The notes below the pieces were generated by a model, which was given only the letters and a program-made list of their open reading frames with translations, ran no database searches and was not told the DNA's origin. 64,000 nucleotides of DNA from Duganella aquatilis (lineage in GTDB: Bacteria > Pseudomonadota > Gammaproteobacteria > Burkholderiales > Burkholderiaceae_D): contig NZ_WKJL01000021.1 in the NCBI RefSeq assembly GCF_009674565.1, forward strand, positions 39,307 through 103,306, given 5' to 3'. Positions 49,741-59,457 of the stretch are shown here, one piece after another; within the stretch, counting starts at the first letter, position 1; every line of letters starts with the position of its first letter. A program made the translations under genes and the position numbers.

Positions 49741-51315
49741 ATGGACGAGCACCGCCGCATCTTCCTTGCCACCGCCAGCCGCCTCGGCGCGCTGGCCGCG
49801 CTCTCCAGCGCCAGCACGTCCTCCATCGCGCAGAAGAGCGGCAGTGCCTATCCATTCAGCCTGGGCGTGGCTTCCGGCTCGCCGCTGCCGGACGCCGTCG
49901 TCATCTGGACCCGCATCCTGCACGATCCGTTGAACGCCGCCGCCATGCCGGCCATCGCCTTCAGCGTGCGCTGGGAGATGGCGGAGGACGAGCAGTTCCG
50001 CCGCGTCGTCGCCAAGGGCACGGCCAGCGCCACGCCCGCGCTGGCGCACAGCGTACACGTCGACGTCACCGGCTTGCAGCCGGACCGCTGGTACTGGTAT
50101 CGCTTCATGCTGGGCGACGCCGTCAGCCCCGTCGGCCGCACGCGCACCGCGCCCGCCGCCGGCGCCATGCCGGCTACCCTGAAACTGGCCGTGGCCTCCT
50201 GCCAGCACTGGGAATTCGGCACCTATGCCGCCCACCGCCACATCACGGCCGCTGCGCCCGATCTGGTGGCATTCCTGGGCGATTACATCTACGAGTGGGG
50301 GCCATACCAGCTGCAGCACCCGAAAGCCGCTGTACGGGCTTCTGAGAGCTTCACACTGGCCGATTACCGCGCCCGCTACGCCCAGTACAAGACCGACCGC
50401 GACCTGCAGGCCGCGCACCAGGCCGCGCCGTGGATCGTCACCTGGGACGATCATGAAGTCGCCAACGACTACGGCAACGACCGCGACGAGCGCCTCAACC
50501 CGCGCTTCATCGACCGCCGCGCCGCCGCGTACCAGGCCTTCTACGAACACATGCCGCTACGCGCCACGCCGGCCGACTTCGCCCACATGCGCATCTACCA
50601 GCGCTACGACTGGGGCAGGCTGGCGCGCTTTCACGTGCTGGACGACCGCCAGTACCGCGCCTACCACGCCTGTCCGCCGGCGGGACGCGGCGGTTCCAGC
50701 TCGGTGCTGCTGCGCGACTGCCCGACGCTGCTCGACCGCAGCCGCAGCATGCTGGGCAAGGAACAGGAACAATGGCTGGCGCAGGGATTGTCGTCGTCGC
50801 AGGCGCGCTGGAACATCCTGACGCAGCAGACGCTGATGGCGCAGAACAGCCAGCTGCCGATCGTGAAGGAAGGCGACGGCCGCTTCTGGACCGACGGCTG
50901 GGATGGCTACCCGATGGCGCGCCAGCAGCTGATGGACACGCTGCACACCAGCCGCGCCAGCAATCCGCTGGTGCTGTCCGGCGACGTGCACAGCTTCTTC
51001 GCCAGCGAACTGGCGCGCAATCCGTCGCGTCCGCGCTCGGCGGCCAACCCGCTGGTGGCGACGGAGTTCTGCGGCACCTCGATCACCTCGCCCTCGCGGC
51101 CGCAAGCACGCACCGAGCAATACCTGCGCATGAATCCAGCCATCCAATACGGCCGCAGCGACAAGCGCGGCTACATGCTGCTGACCATCACGCCGGCCGA
51201 CACCACCGCCCACTTCCTCGCACTGGACGATGTGCACGACAGCGCCAGCCCGATCGCCCGCGCCGCCGGCTTCGTGGTGCGCAACGGTACGCCGGGCCTA
51301 AAAAAAATCGCCTGA
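49741..51315 (+). CDS. phoD: PhoD-type alkaline phosphatase / phosphodiesterase, Tat-exported
   Basis: The 524-residue protein begins with a twin-arginine signal (HRRIFLATASRLGALAAL), then an N-terminal beta domain (about 36-140) and a metallophosphatase domain with LAVASCQHWEFGTYAA, FLGDYIYEWG, WDDHEVANDYGND and the C-terminal LSGDVHSFFASEL. These are the PhoD metal-binding blocks (Ca/Fe). It releases phosphate from esters in the periplasm. The stop TGA lies within the stem of the following terminator. Confidence 0.93.
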   Translation: MDEHRRIFLATASRLGALAALSSASTSSIAQKSGSAYPFSLGVASGSPLPDAVVIWTRILHDPLNAAAMPAIAFSVRWEMAEDEQFRRVVAKGTASATPALAHSVHVDVTGLQPDRWYWYRFMLGDAVSPVGRTRTAPAAGAMPATLKLAVASCQHWEFGTYAAHRHITAAAPDLVAFLGDYIYEWGPYQLQHPKAAVRASESFTLADYRARYAQYKTDRDLQAAHQAAPWIVTWDDHEVANDYGNDRDERLNPRFIDRRAAAYQAFYEHMPLRATPADFAHMRIYQRYDWGRLARFHVLDDRQYRAYHACPPAGRGGSSSVLLRDCPTLLDRSRSMLGKEQEQWLAQGLSSSQARWNILTQQTLMAQNSQLPIVKEGDGRFWTDGWDGYPMARQQLMDTLHTSRASNPLVLSGDVHSFFASELARNPSRPRSAANPLVATEFCGTSITSPSRPQARTEQYLRMNPAIQYGRSDKRGYMLLTITPADTTAHFLALDDVHDSASPIARAAGFVVRNGTPGLKKIA

Positions 51316-51331
51316 CTCGGCAGGCGATTTT
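51304..51331. terminator. Bidirectional terminator between phoD and fadD
   Basis: The stem AAAATCGCCTG / CAGGCGATTTT has a 6-nt loop and A/T tracts on both sides. It overlaps the phoD stop codon (51313-51315) and begins 7 bp from the fadD stop on minus, so it ends both converging transcripts. Confidence 0.88.
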
Positions 51332-51337
51332 TGTAGC

Positions 51338-53017
51338 TTAGGCAGCGGCTTTTTCGGTCTTTTCATCCCGCAGCTGGCGGCGCAGGATTTTGCCGACGTT
51401 GGTCTTCGGCAGCTCGTCGCGGAACTCGATGTATTTCGGTTTCTTGTACGCGGTCAGCTCGTGCTTGCAGTAGTCGAGGATCTGCTCGGCGGTCAGGTTC
51501 GGATCCTTGCGCACCACGAACAGCTTCACGGCCTCGCCGGAATTCTTGTCCGGCACGCCGATGCACGCCACTTCCAGCACGCCCGGATGCGAGGCCACCA
51601 CTTCTTCCACCTCGTTCGGATAGACGTTGAAGCCGGACACGATGATCATGTCCTTCTTGCGGTCGACGATCTTGGTGTAGCCCTTGTCGTCCATGATGCC
51701 GACGTCGCCGGTCTTGAAGAAGCCGTCGGCCGTCATCGACTTGGCGGTTTCTTCCGGACGGTTCCAGTAGCCGGCCATCACCTGCGGACCGCGGATGGCG
51801 ATCTCGCCGGTCGAACCCAGCGGCAGCGGGTTGCCGTCGTCGTCCAGGATCGCCACTTCGGTCGATGGAATCGGCAGGCCGATGGTGCCGGTGAATTCCT
51901 TGATGTCGACGCGGTTGGCGGTGGCCACCGGCGAGGTTTCGGACAAACCATAGCCCTCGATGATCGGCGTGCCGGTTACCTTCAGCCAGCGCTCGGCCAC
52001 GCCCTTCTGCACCGCCATGCCGCCGCCGTTGCACAGCTTGTAGGACGAGAAGTCCAGCTTGGCGAAATCGGCATTGTTCAGCAGCGCGTTGTACAGCGTG
52101 TTCACCGCCGGCAGCACCGTCACCTTGTACTTGGCCAGTTCCTTGACGAAGCCAGGAATGTCGCGCGGATTCGGAATCAGCAGGCTCAGGCCGCCGGTGC
52201 GGATGCTCATGAACGCGCTGACCGTCAGCGAATAGATGTGGTACAGCGGCAGCGCGGCCACAAACACCATCGGCTCGCCGCCGCTCTTCATCTGCAGCCA
52301 GGCTTCGTTCTGCAGCACGTTGGCGATGATGTTACGGTGCAGCAGGATCGCGCCCTTGGACACGCCCGTGGTGCCGCCCGTGTACTGCAGGAAGGCGATA
52401 TCGTCGTGGCCCTGCTTGGCCGGTTTCAGCGTCAGGCCGTTACCTTCCGACAGCACCTGCTTGTACGACACCGAACCCGGCAGCGAAAACGCCGGCACCA
52501 TTTTCTTCACATGGCGCACCACGAAGTTGACGATGGCGCCTTTCAGGCCGCCCAGCATATCGCCCATGGTGGCCACCACCACGTGCTTGACGCCGGTCTG
52601 CGCCACCACCTGCTGCACCGTCGTGGCAAAGTTTTCCAGCACGAAGATGGCTTCGGCGCCCGAGTCGGTCAGCTGGTGCTGCAGCTCGCGCGGCGTGTAC
52701 AGCGGGTTGACGTTGACCACCGTGTAGCCGGCGCGCAGGATGCCGGCCATGATCACCGGATACTGCAGCACGTTCGGCAGCATGATGGCCACGCGCGCAC
52801 CCGGTTGCAGACCCTTGGCTTGCAGCCAGGCGCCGACTTTCTGCGACAGTTGATCCAGCTCGCCGTAGGTCAGGAATTTATCCATGCACACGAACGCATT
52901 GCGGTCCGCGTACTTGCGGAAGGATTCCTCCATCAGGTGCGTCACCGAGCGGAACTGCGTGCTGTCGATCTCCGCCGGAACGCCTTCTGGGTACGACTTC
53001 AGCCAAATCTTATCCAT
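51338..53017 (-). CDS. fadD: Long-chain fatty acid-CoA ligase (second of a tandem pair)
   Basis: The 559-residue adenylate-forming enzyme activates fatty acids with ATP and CoA. It has the AMP-binding P-loop YTGGTTGVSKGA (about 215-226), the EGYGLSETSPV motif and the C-terminal FKTGDVGIMDDKGYTKIVDRKKDMIIVSGFNVYP (split) and KTNVGKILRRQLR. It is about 70-75% similar by eye to the gene immediately upstream, a likely tandem duplicate. Two nt separate it from that gene. Confidence 0.95.
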   Translation of the reverse strand: MDKIWLKSYPEGVPAEIDSTQFRSVTHLMEESFRKYADRNAFVCMDKFLTYGELDQLSQKVGAWLQAKGLQPGARVAIMLPNVLQYPVIMAGILRAGYTVVNVNPLYTPRELQHQLTDSGAEAIFVLENFATTVQQVVAQTGVKHVVVATMGDMLGGLKGAIVNFVVRHVKKMVPAFSLPGSVSYKQVLSEGNGLTLKPAKQGHDDIAFLQYTGGTTGVSKGAILLHRNIIANVLQNEAWLQMKSGGEPMVFVAALPLYHIYSLTVSAFMSIRTGGLSLLIPNPRDIPGFVKELAKYKVTVLPAVNTLYNALLNNADFAKLDFSSYKLCNGGGMAVQKGVAERWLKVTGTPIIEGYGLSETSPVATANRVDIKEFTGTIGLPIPSTEVAILDDDGNPLPLGSTGEIAIRGPQVMAGYWNRPEETAKSMTADGFFKTGDVGIMDDKGYTKIVDRKKDMIIVSGFNVYPNEVEEVVASHPGVLEVACIGVPDKNSGEAVKLFVVRKDPNLTAEQILDYCKHELTAYKKPKYIEFRDELPKTNVGKILRRQLRDEKTEKAAA

Positions 53018-53019
53018 CT

Positions 53020-54711
53020 TTATGCAGCCTTTTTCTTCTCGCCGGGTGGTTCGTCGCGCAATATGCGGCGCAGAATTTTCCCGACATTGGTTTTTGGTAG
53101 CTCCTCGCGGAACTCAATGTATTTCGGCTTTTTATAGCCGGTAAATTGTTCTTTGCAGTAGGCCATCAGCGCGGCCTCGGTCAGGTTCGGATCCTTGCGC
53201 ACCACGAATACCTTGACCGCCTCGCCCGAATGCTCGTCCGGCACACCGATGGCCGCGCACTCCAGCACGCCCGGGTGCGCGGCAATCACGCCTTCCAGCT
53301 CGTTCGGATAGACGTTGAAGCCCGAGACCAGAATCATATCCTTCTTGCGGTCGACGATCTTCACAAAGCCGTTGGCGTCCATCACGCCGACGTCGCCGGA
53401 TTTGAAATAGCCGTCGGCGGTCATCACCTTGGCCGTTTCGTCCGGACGGTTCCAGTAGCCGGTCATCACCTGCGGACCGCGGATCGCGATCTCGCCGGCC
53501 GTGCCCAGCGCTACTTCGTTGCCGTCGTCATCCAGGATGGCGATGTCGGTCGACGGCACCGGCAGGCCGATGGTCGCCGTGAACTCCTTGCTGTCGGCGC
53601 GGTTGCAGGTGGCCACCGGCGAGGTTTCGGACAAGCCGTAGCCCTCGATGATGGACACGCCGGTCGCCTTCAGCCAGCGGTCGTTGACGGCCTGCTGCAC
53701 CGCCATGCCGCCGCCGTTGCAGATCTTCAGCGCCGAGAAATCCAGGTGGGCGAAATCCGGATGGTTCAGCAGCGCGTTGTACAGCGTGTTCACCGCCGGC
53801 AGCATGTTGAACTTGTACTTCGCCAGTTCCTTGATGAAGCCGCCGATGTCGCGCGGATTCGGGATCAGGATGTTCAGCGCGCCGACCCGCGTGCCCCACA
53901 TCGCGCAGCAGGTCAGCGCGAAGATGTGGTACAGCGGCAGCGCGCAGACGATGGTCACCTGCTCGTCCGACCCGCCCAGCGCCGGCTCCGACCACGCCTC
54001 GCTCTGCAGCAGGTTGGCGACGATGTTCTGGTGCGTCAGCGTCGCGCCTTTCGACACGCCGGTGGTGCCGCCGGTGTACTGCAAAAACGCCGGGTCGTTG
54101 TACTGTCGCTCCACCGGCGTCAGCTTCATGCCGCCGCCCTGCGACAGCGCGTCCTTGAAGCGCACCGCGTTGGGCAGCGAAAACGCCGGCACCAGTTTCT
54201 TCACGCTGCGCACCACGAAATTCACCAGCATGCCCTTCAAACCGCCGAGCATCTCGCCCATGCTGCCGACCACGATATGCTTGATCTGGGTCTTGCCCAG
54301 CACCTGTTCCAGCGTGGTGGCGAAGTTCTCCAGGATGATGATCGCCTCGGCCCCTGAATCGTTCAGCTGGTGTTCCAGTTCGCGCGGCGTGTACAGCGGG
54401 TTGACATTGACCACCGTGTAGCCCGCGCGCAGGATCGCGGCGATCGCGATCGGATACTGCAGCACGTTCGGCATCATGATGGCCACGCGCGCGCCCGGCT
54501 TCAGGCCACGGCTTTGCAGCCAGGCGCCCAGGCGCTTCGAATAAGTGTCGACCTCGGCATAGGTAAGGTACTTGTCCATGCAGACGTATGCATTGCGGGC
54601 AGCGTACTTGTGGAAGGATTCTTCCAGCAACTGCACCAGCGAACGGTACTGACTCGTATCGACGTCCGTCTGCATACCCGGCGGATACGACTTCAACCAG
54701 ATTTTCTCCAT
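53020..54711 (-). CDS. fadD: Long-chain fatty acid-CoA ligase (first of a tandem pair)
   Basis: The 563-residue paralogue has the same set of motifs (YTGGTTGVSKGA, EGYGLSETSPVATCNR, DRKKDMILVSGFNVYPNELEG, KTNVGKILRRILR) and a Lys/Pro-rich C-terminus PPGEKKKAA. The ATG at 54711 (MEKIWLKSYPPG) aligns with the start of its neighbour MDKIWLKSYPEG; a longer frame upstream is not supported. Pseudomonas aeruginosa likewise carries fadD2-fadD1 in tandem with different chain-length preference (family knowledge); a split of roles here is inferred. Confidence 0.94.
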   Translation of the reverse strand: MEKIWLKSYPPGMQTDVDTSQYRSLVQLLEESFHKYAARNAYVCMDKYLTYAEVDTYSKRLGAWLQSRGLKPGARVAIMMPNVLQYPIAIAAILRAGYTVVNVNPLYTPRELEHQLNDSGAEAIIILENFATTLEQVLGKTQIKHIVVGSMGEMLGGLKGMLVNFVVRSVKKLVPAFSLPNAVRFKDALSQGGGMKLTPVERQYNDPAFLQYTGGTTGVSKGATLTHQNIVANLLQSEAWSEPALGGSDEQVTIVCALPLYHIFALTCCAMWGTRVGALNILIPNPRDIGGFIKELAKYKFNMLPAVNTLYNALLNHPDFAHLDFSALKICNGGGMAVQQAVNDRWLKATGVSIIEGYGLSETSPVATCNRADSKEFTATIGLPVPSTDIAILDDDGNEVALGTAGEIAIRGPQVMTGYWNRPDETAKVMTADGYFKSGDVGVMDANGFVKIVDRKKDMILVSGFNVYPNELEGVIAAHPGVLECAAIGVPDEHSGEAVKVFVVRKDPNLTEAALMAYCKEQFTGYKKPKYIEFREELPKTNVGKILRRILRDEPPGEKKKAA

Positions 54712-54863
54712 CCTGTGCCTCTTGTCTCGAATATTATCGTTGTACAGGCCGGCGCACAGTGCCGGGTCAGGGGCGAATGATTCGTCTGAGCGAATTTGTT
54801 GAGCCTGCTGATGATGCGATGCTATCGGGCAGCACGCTCGTACGCAAGCGCATTTAACCATAA

Positions 54864-54881
54864 TTAGAACGGGTGTTCTAA
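54864..54881. promoter_or_regulatory. Perfect dyad upstream of the fadD pair (candidate TetR-family operator)
   Basis: TTAGAAC-GGGT-GTTCTAA is a perfect 7-bp inverted repeat with a 4-bp centre, 153 bp upstream of the first fadD start and in AT-rich sequence suited to a promoter. Its size and form fit sites of TetR-type fatty-acid regulators. No such regulator gene is in the window. Confidence 0.55.
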
Positions 54882-54906
54882 CGGCTTTTTATGATGCAAC
54901 GCAACA

Positions 54907-56034
54907 TCAATGCATGCCTTCGGTGGCTGGTAGCGCTTCCTTGCCGCCCTCCGCGTTGAGCATTGCCGGTCGGCCCAAGAGATCCAACTGCTGTCGGCGT
55001 TGAGCTATATCAAGACTTGCTAATTTTTGCACCGCAGCATAAAAACGCACGAACGTTCGCTCTTGTTTCAGCAAGGCGCGGAAGGCCGGCAGATAATCGT
55101 GGTAAGTTCCCACCGCGCTGAGCTGGGCGTTGGTCAGCGGCTCGGCAAACCAGCGGTCGTAACCGGCGTAACCGCCCCAGGTTTCCTTCAGTTTCAGGTA
55201 GTCGGACTTCAGGTGGGCAAAGATGCGCGCCTTCTCGGCGCGCTTGTGGCGCGTGCTGGTTTTGCTGGCATAGGCATCGGCCAGCATTTTGCGGTGCCGC
55301 ACCAGCAGCGTCAGGAAGTCCTGGCGGCGGGCGTTGTAGCGCGCATAGGCCTCGCGCATCGGGTCGGTGCCGTACAGCTCCAGCCAGCGCTGCACGCCGG
55401 CCTCCTCCACCGCCGTGGCGAAGCTCTCGTTGAATTGCGAATCGCCCGGCACGTACACCACCTGGTGCGCCAGCTCGTGGAACACCATGCGCGCCAGTTC
55501 GGCGTCGGAATAGTTGATGAAGGTGGACAGCAGCGGATCGCTGAACCAGCCCAGCGTCGAATACGCCGGCACGCCGCCCACCTGCACGTCGTTGCCTTCC
55601 TTGCGCAGTTCATCGGCGTAGGCGTTGGCGTCTTCCTTGCTGTAGTAGCCGCGGTAACTGACGCAGCCGGCGATCGGGAAGCACCACTGGATCGGCCGCA
55701 GCGACAGCTCCGGCGTCGCCACCACGTTCCACAGCACGAAGGGCCGCGACAGCGCGGCGTAGTTCTTGTAGCTGGCGTTGTCGGGCAGGCCCAGTTCCTT
55801 GACAGCGAATTTGCGGATCAACAGCGCCTTTTCCAGGCGGGCCTTGAGTTGGGGATCGGTGGTGGGGTCGCCCAGCCAGTCGTCAATCGGACGCGCGTCC
55901 GACCACAGCGAGTACTGGCCCTGGGCGGCCTGCATGTAGTACTTGAATTGCGCGCAGCCGGCCAGCATCGCCGCCGCGCACGCCGGCGCCAGCCAGTACC
56001 TGGCGCGGAGCATTCGGCGGGCAATATCGCGCAT
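54907..56034 (-). CDS. Predicted aminopeptidase lipoprotein (COG4324 type)
   Basis: The 375-residue protein has a lipoprotein signal ending in the lipobox LAGC (Cys27), then the family core with ASYKNYAALSRPFVLWNVVATPELSL, GYYSKEDANAYA, PAYSTLGWFSDPLLSTF and the zinc motif HELAH (186-190) followed by FNESFATAVEEAGVQRW. It should be a metal-dependent peptidase bound to the cell envelope. Biochemical role unproven. It follows the molybdopterin oxidoreductase gene by 9 nt, so the two are probably co-transcribed. Confidence 0.85.
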   Translation of the reverse strand: MRDIARRMLRARYWLAPACAAAMLAGCAQFKYYMQAAQGQYSLWSDARPIDDWLGDPTTDPQLKARLEKALLIRKFAVKELGLPDNASYKNYAALSRPFVLWNVVATPELSLRPIQWCFPIAGCVSYRGYYSKEDANAYADELRKEGNDVQVGGVPAYSTLGWFSDPLLSTFINYSDAELARMVFHELAHQVVYVPGDSQFNESFATAVEEAGVQRWLELYGTDPMREAYARYNARRQDFLTLLVRHRKMLADAYASKTSTRHKRAEKARIFAHLKSDYLKLKETWGGYAGYDRWFAEPLTNAQLSAVGTYHDYLPAFRALLKQERTFVRFYAAVQKLASLDIAQRRQQLDLLGRPAMLNAEGGKEALPATEGMH

Positions 56035-56043
56035 ACATCACCT

Positions 56044-58122
56044 TCAAGCGGCAACTCTCTCGACCTGGACCAGTGTATCGTAAAAAGTCGGCGCACGGCC
56101 CATATCCGTCAACTGTTGGCTGGTGACCTCGTTGGCGTTTTTGCCATCTTTCGCCAGCTTCTTCCACCACACGGACAAACCGACCACCAGGCCGGCGCGC
56201 GCCTTGTCGGTCACCCGCGCCTTGCAGACAAAGGAGCCGCGGTCATTGAAGATGCGCACCATGTCGCCATGGGCAATGCCGCGCGCCGCGCTGTCGTCCG
56301 GATGGATGTCCAGGTGCGGTTCGCCCTCGGCCGAACGCAGGCTCTTGACGTTGACGAAGGTGGAGTTGAGGAAGTTGCGCGCCGGCGGCGAAATCATCGC
56401 CAGCGGATAGCGCGCCGCCAGCTCCGGATTGCTGGCCGCCGATTCGTACGGCGGAATATAGGCCGGCAGCGGATCGAGTCCGTCGGCCTGCATCTGCGCG
56501 GAATAGAACTCGCACTTGCCGGACGGCGTGGGGAAGCCGCCCTGCGCGAACGGCGCGTCCGGCATGTTGAGCTTTTGCCAGCCCTTCTGCTTCAGCGCTT
56601 CCCAATCGAAGCCGATGGCGCGCACGTCCTGCGCGTTGAAGGCCTGCGCCGCCAGCTGGTCGTCGCTGTCCTTGAAGCAGTCGTCGTCGAAGCCCATCTT
56701 CGCCGCCAGAAGGCGGAAGATTTCGGTGTTGGCCTTGGCCTCGCCCATCGGCGCGACGGCGGCGTTATTCGCCATCATGTACAGGTGGCCGTAGGAGGTG
56801 TGGGCGTCGATGTGCTCCAGCTGCGTGGTGGCCGGCAGCACGATGTCGGCGTAGTCCGCGGTGTCGGTCTGGAAGTGCTCCAGCACCACGGTGAACAGGT
56901 CTTCACGCAGGAAGCCCCGCATCACCTTGTCCGAATCCGGCGCGATCGCCAGCGGATTGGAGTTATAGACGATGACCGCTTCCACCGCCGGCCCGAATTC
57001 CGCCGACGCCGGCCGCAGCAGGTCGTCGCCGATGGTGGTCATGTTGATGGTGCGCGGCTGCTTCTTCAGCAGGTCGGTACGCTGCAGCCACGGCTTGTTG
57101 GTCGGGAAGGAGCCGCTGGACGAGAGCTGGATGCCGCCGGCCGGATGGCGCCACGCGCCGACCAGCGCCGGCAGGCAGGCCATGTTACGCACCGACATGC
57201 CGCCGCCGCGCACGCGCTGCACGCCGTAGTTGGTGCGGATCGCCACCGGCTCGCCGGCTTTCGCCATGCCGCCGTACAGGCGCGCCAGGTCCACCACTTC
57301 ATCGACCGTGATGCCGCAGGTGGCGGCGACACGCTCCGGCGTCCATTCCGCCGCGCGCTGCTTCAGTTCCTCGAAGCCCAGCGTGTACTGTGCGATGTAG
57401 TCGTGGTCCAGCAAGTCTTCCTTGATCAGCACGTGCATCAGGCCCAGCGCCAGCGCGGCGTCGGTGCCCGGCAGCAGGGCGATGTGCTGATGGCACTTCT
57501 CCGCCGTCAGCGAGCGATAGGGGTCGATGGCGATCAGCCTGGCGCCGTTGCGCTTGGCTTCCTGCGCGCGGGTCCAGAAGTGCAGGTTGGAGGCGATCGG
57601 ATTGCCGCCCCAGATGATCAGCAATTTGGCATGCTGGAACTGCTCCATGTCGGTGCCGATAGAGCCGCCGATGGTGTACTTGTAGCCGGTGAAGCCCGCG
57701 GTGGCGCAGATGGTGCGGTCCAGCAGCGAGGCGCCGATCTTGTTGAAGAAGCGCGACGACATCGACTCGCCCTGGATCAGGCCCATGGTGCCGCAGTAGC
57801 TGTAGGGCAGGATGGCTTCCGGCGCGCGCTCGGCGATCGGCTTCAGCCGCGCGGCGATGGTCTCCAGCGCCTCTTCCCAGCTGATGCGCTCGAACTTGCC
57901 CTCGCCCTTCTTGCCGACGCGACGCAGCGGATGCAACAGGCGCTCCTCGTGGTAGGTGCGCTCGGTGTAGCGCGACACCTTGGTGCACAGCACGCCAGCC
58001 GTGGTCGGGTGGTCGGGATCGCCCTTGACCGCGGTGGCGACGCCGTCTTCCACCGTCACCAGCAGCGCGCAGGTGTCGGGGCAGTCGAGCGGGCAGGCTG
58101 CGCGGACTTGTGTGGTTGTCAT
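56044..58122 (-). CDS. Molybdopterin-dependent oxidoreductase with [4Fe-4S] site
   Basis: The 692-residue protein has the N-terminal iron-sulfur motif C10-x3-C14-x3-C18-x27-C46, the molybdopterin core (about 55-560, with YSYCGTMGLIQGESMSSRFFNKIGAS and IIWGGNPIASN) and a C-terminal dinucleotide-binding domain with PDDSAARGIAHGDMVRIFNDRGSF. No Tat signal is seen, so it works in the cytoplasm. It belongs to the formate-dehydrogenase / DMSO-reductase superfamily branch often annotated as molybdopterin oxidoreductase without known substrate. No electron-transfer subunit is adjacent. Confidence 0.9.
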   Translation of the reverse strand: MTTTQVRAACPLDCPDTCALLVTVEDGVATAVKGDPDHPTTAGVLCTKVSRYTERTYHEERLLHPLRRVGKKGEGKFERISWEEALETIAARLKPIAERAPEAILPYSYCGTMGLIQGESMSSRFFNKIGASLLDRTICATAGFTGYKYTIGGSIGTDMEQFQHAKLLIIWGGNPIASNLHFWTRAQEAKRNGARLIAIDPYRSLTAEKCHQHIALLPGTDAALALGLMHVLIKEDLLDHDYIAQYTLGFEELKQRAAEWTPERVAATCGITVDEVVDLARLYGGMAKAGEPVAIRTNYGVQRVRGGGMSVRNMACLPALVGAWRHPAGGIQLSSSGSFPTNKPWLQRTDLLKKQPRTINMTTIGDDLLRPASAEFGPAVEAVIVYNSNPLAIAPDSDKVMRGFLREDLFTVVLEHFQTDTADYADIVLPATTQLEHIDAHTSYGHLYMMANNAAVAPMGEAKANTEIFRLLAAKMGFDDDCFKDSDDQLAAQAFNAQDVRAIGFDWEALKQKGWQKLNMPDAPFAQGGFPTPSGKCEFYSAQMQADGLDPLPAYIPPYESAASNPELAARYPLAMISPPARNFLNSTFVNVKSLRSAEGEPHLDIHPDDSAARGIAHGDMVRIFNDRGSFVCKARVTDKARAGLVVGLSVWWKKLAKDGKNANEVTSQQLTDMGRAPTFYDTLVQVERVAA

Positions 58123-58260
58123 GTCAGTAAATCCAAAAGCAATTGCTCAAAGCAGTATCGTAAACCATTGCGCGTGCTCTGGCTTAACTCTGCCGACAAG
58201 GGCTACAATGGCTGTTCTCGATGCTTAAAAAGCAAGCGAACCCAATACTGGAGAAGCAGC

Positions 58261-59457
58261 ATGAAACTGGTAGATCCCATCATTGCATTTCAATCCGAAA
58301 TTCAACAGATACGGCGCGACCTGCACGCCCATCCGGAACTCTGCTACGAAGAACAACGCACATCCGACGTGGTGGCCGCCAAGCTGACCGAATGGGGCAT
58401 CCCCGTCATTCGCGGCCTCGGCATCACCGGCGTGGTCGGCGTGATCAAGAACGGCACGTCGAGCCGCGCCATCGGCCTGCGCGCCGACATGGACGCCCTG
58501 CCGATGCAGGAAGTAAACACCTTCGCCCACGCCTCGCGCCATCCCGGCAAGATGCACGCCTGCGGCCACGACGGCCACACCGCCATGCTGCTGGGCGCCG
58601 CCAAGCACCTGGCGGAGAACCGCAATTTCGACGGCACGGTCTACCTGGTGTTCCAGCCGGCCGAGGAAGGCGGCGCCGGCGCCAAGCGCATGATCGAGGA
58701 CGGCCTGTTCGAGCAATGCCCGATGGACGCCATCTACGGCATGCACAACTGGCCCGGCATCCCGTCCGGCCACATGAGCGTGGCGCCCGGCCCGCTGATG
58801 GCCTCCAGTAATGAGTTCTACCTCACCGTCAAAGGCAAGGGCGGCCATGCGGCGCAACCGCACAAGTGCATCGACCCGGTGCTGATCGGCGTGCAGATCG
58901 CGCAAAGCTGGCAGACCATCGTCAGCCGCCGCACCAGCCCGCTGGACACGGCGGTGCTGTCGCTGACCCAGTTCCATGCCGGCACCGCCACCAACGTCAT
59001 TCCCGACGAAGCCAAGCTGGCCGGCACGGTGCGCACGCTGTCCGGCACGGTGCTGGACATGATCGAAAAGCAGATGGAGCAGATCGCCGTCAACACGGCC
59101 GCCGCGTTCGGCGCGGAAGTGGAATTCAAGTTCCGCCGCAACTACCCGCCGCTGATCAACCATCCGGAAGCGACCCGCTTCGCGGTCGAGGTCATGAAAA
59201 CCGTGGTCGGCGCGGACAAGGTGGATGACCAGGTGGAGCCGTCGATGGCGGCGGAGGACTTCGCCTACTTCCTGCAGGCCAAGCCGGGCTGCTACATCTT
59301 CATCGGCAATGGCGAAGGCGACCACCGCGACGGCGGCCACGGCCTCGGCCCGTGCGTGCTGCACAACGGCAGCTACGACTTCAACGACAACCTGCTGCCG
59401 GTCGGCGCCAGCTTCTGGGTCAAGCTGGTGGAAGCCAGCCTGCCGTCGTCAGTCTAA
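58261..59457 (+). CDS. M20-family amidohydrolase (hippurate hydrolase-like)
   Basis: The 398-residue protein matches M20D amidohydrolases: LHAHPELCYEE at the start, metal ligands C101 and H103 in MHACGHDGHTAML, E135/E136 in FQPAEEGGAGAKRM, and GGHAAQPHKCIDPV in the dimerisation domain. Such enzymes cleave N-acyl amino acids or hippurate. ATG 58261 follows GGAG (58250-58253); the frame is open far upstream, but that part is antisense to two genes. The stop overlaps the converging dehydrogenase gene by 9 nt. Confidence 0.94.
   Translation: MKLVDPIIAFQSEIQQIRRDLHAHPELCYEEQRTSDVVAAKLTEWGIPVIRGLGITGVVGVIKNGTSSRAIGLRADMDALPMQEVNTFAHASRHPGKMHACGHDGHTAMLLGAAKHLAENRNFDGTVYLVFQPAEEGGAGAKRMIEDGLFEQCPMDAIYGMHNWPGIPSGHMSVAPGPLMASSNEFYLTVKGKGGHAAQPHKCIDPVLIGVQIAQSWQTIVSRRTSPLDTAVLSLTQFHAGTATNVIPDEAKLAGTVRTLSGTVLDMIEKQMEQIAVNTAAAFGAEVEFKFRRNYPPLINHPEATRFAVEVMKTVVGADKVDDQVEPSMAAEDFAYFLQAKPGCYIFIGNGEGDHRDGGHGLGPCVLHNGSYDFNDNLLPVGASFWVKLVEASLPSSV

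Noticed and set aside
55027..58260. A very long open frame on plus that runs into the M20 gene (nearly 1500 codons in all)
   Set aside because: It is antisense to the aminopeptidase and molybdopterin genes, both with clear motifs. Its translation is His/Arg/Gln/Val-rich with no motifs, a normal effect of high GC at third positions. Only 58261-59457 is a gene.
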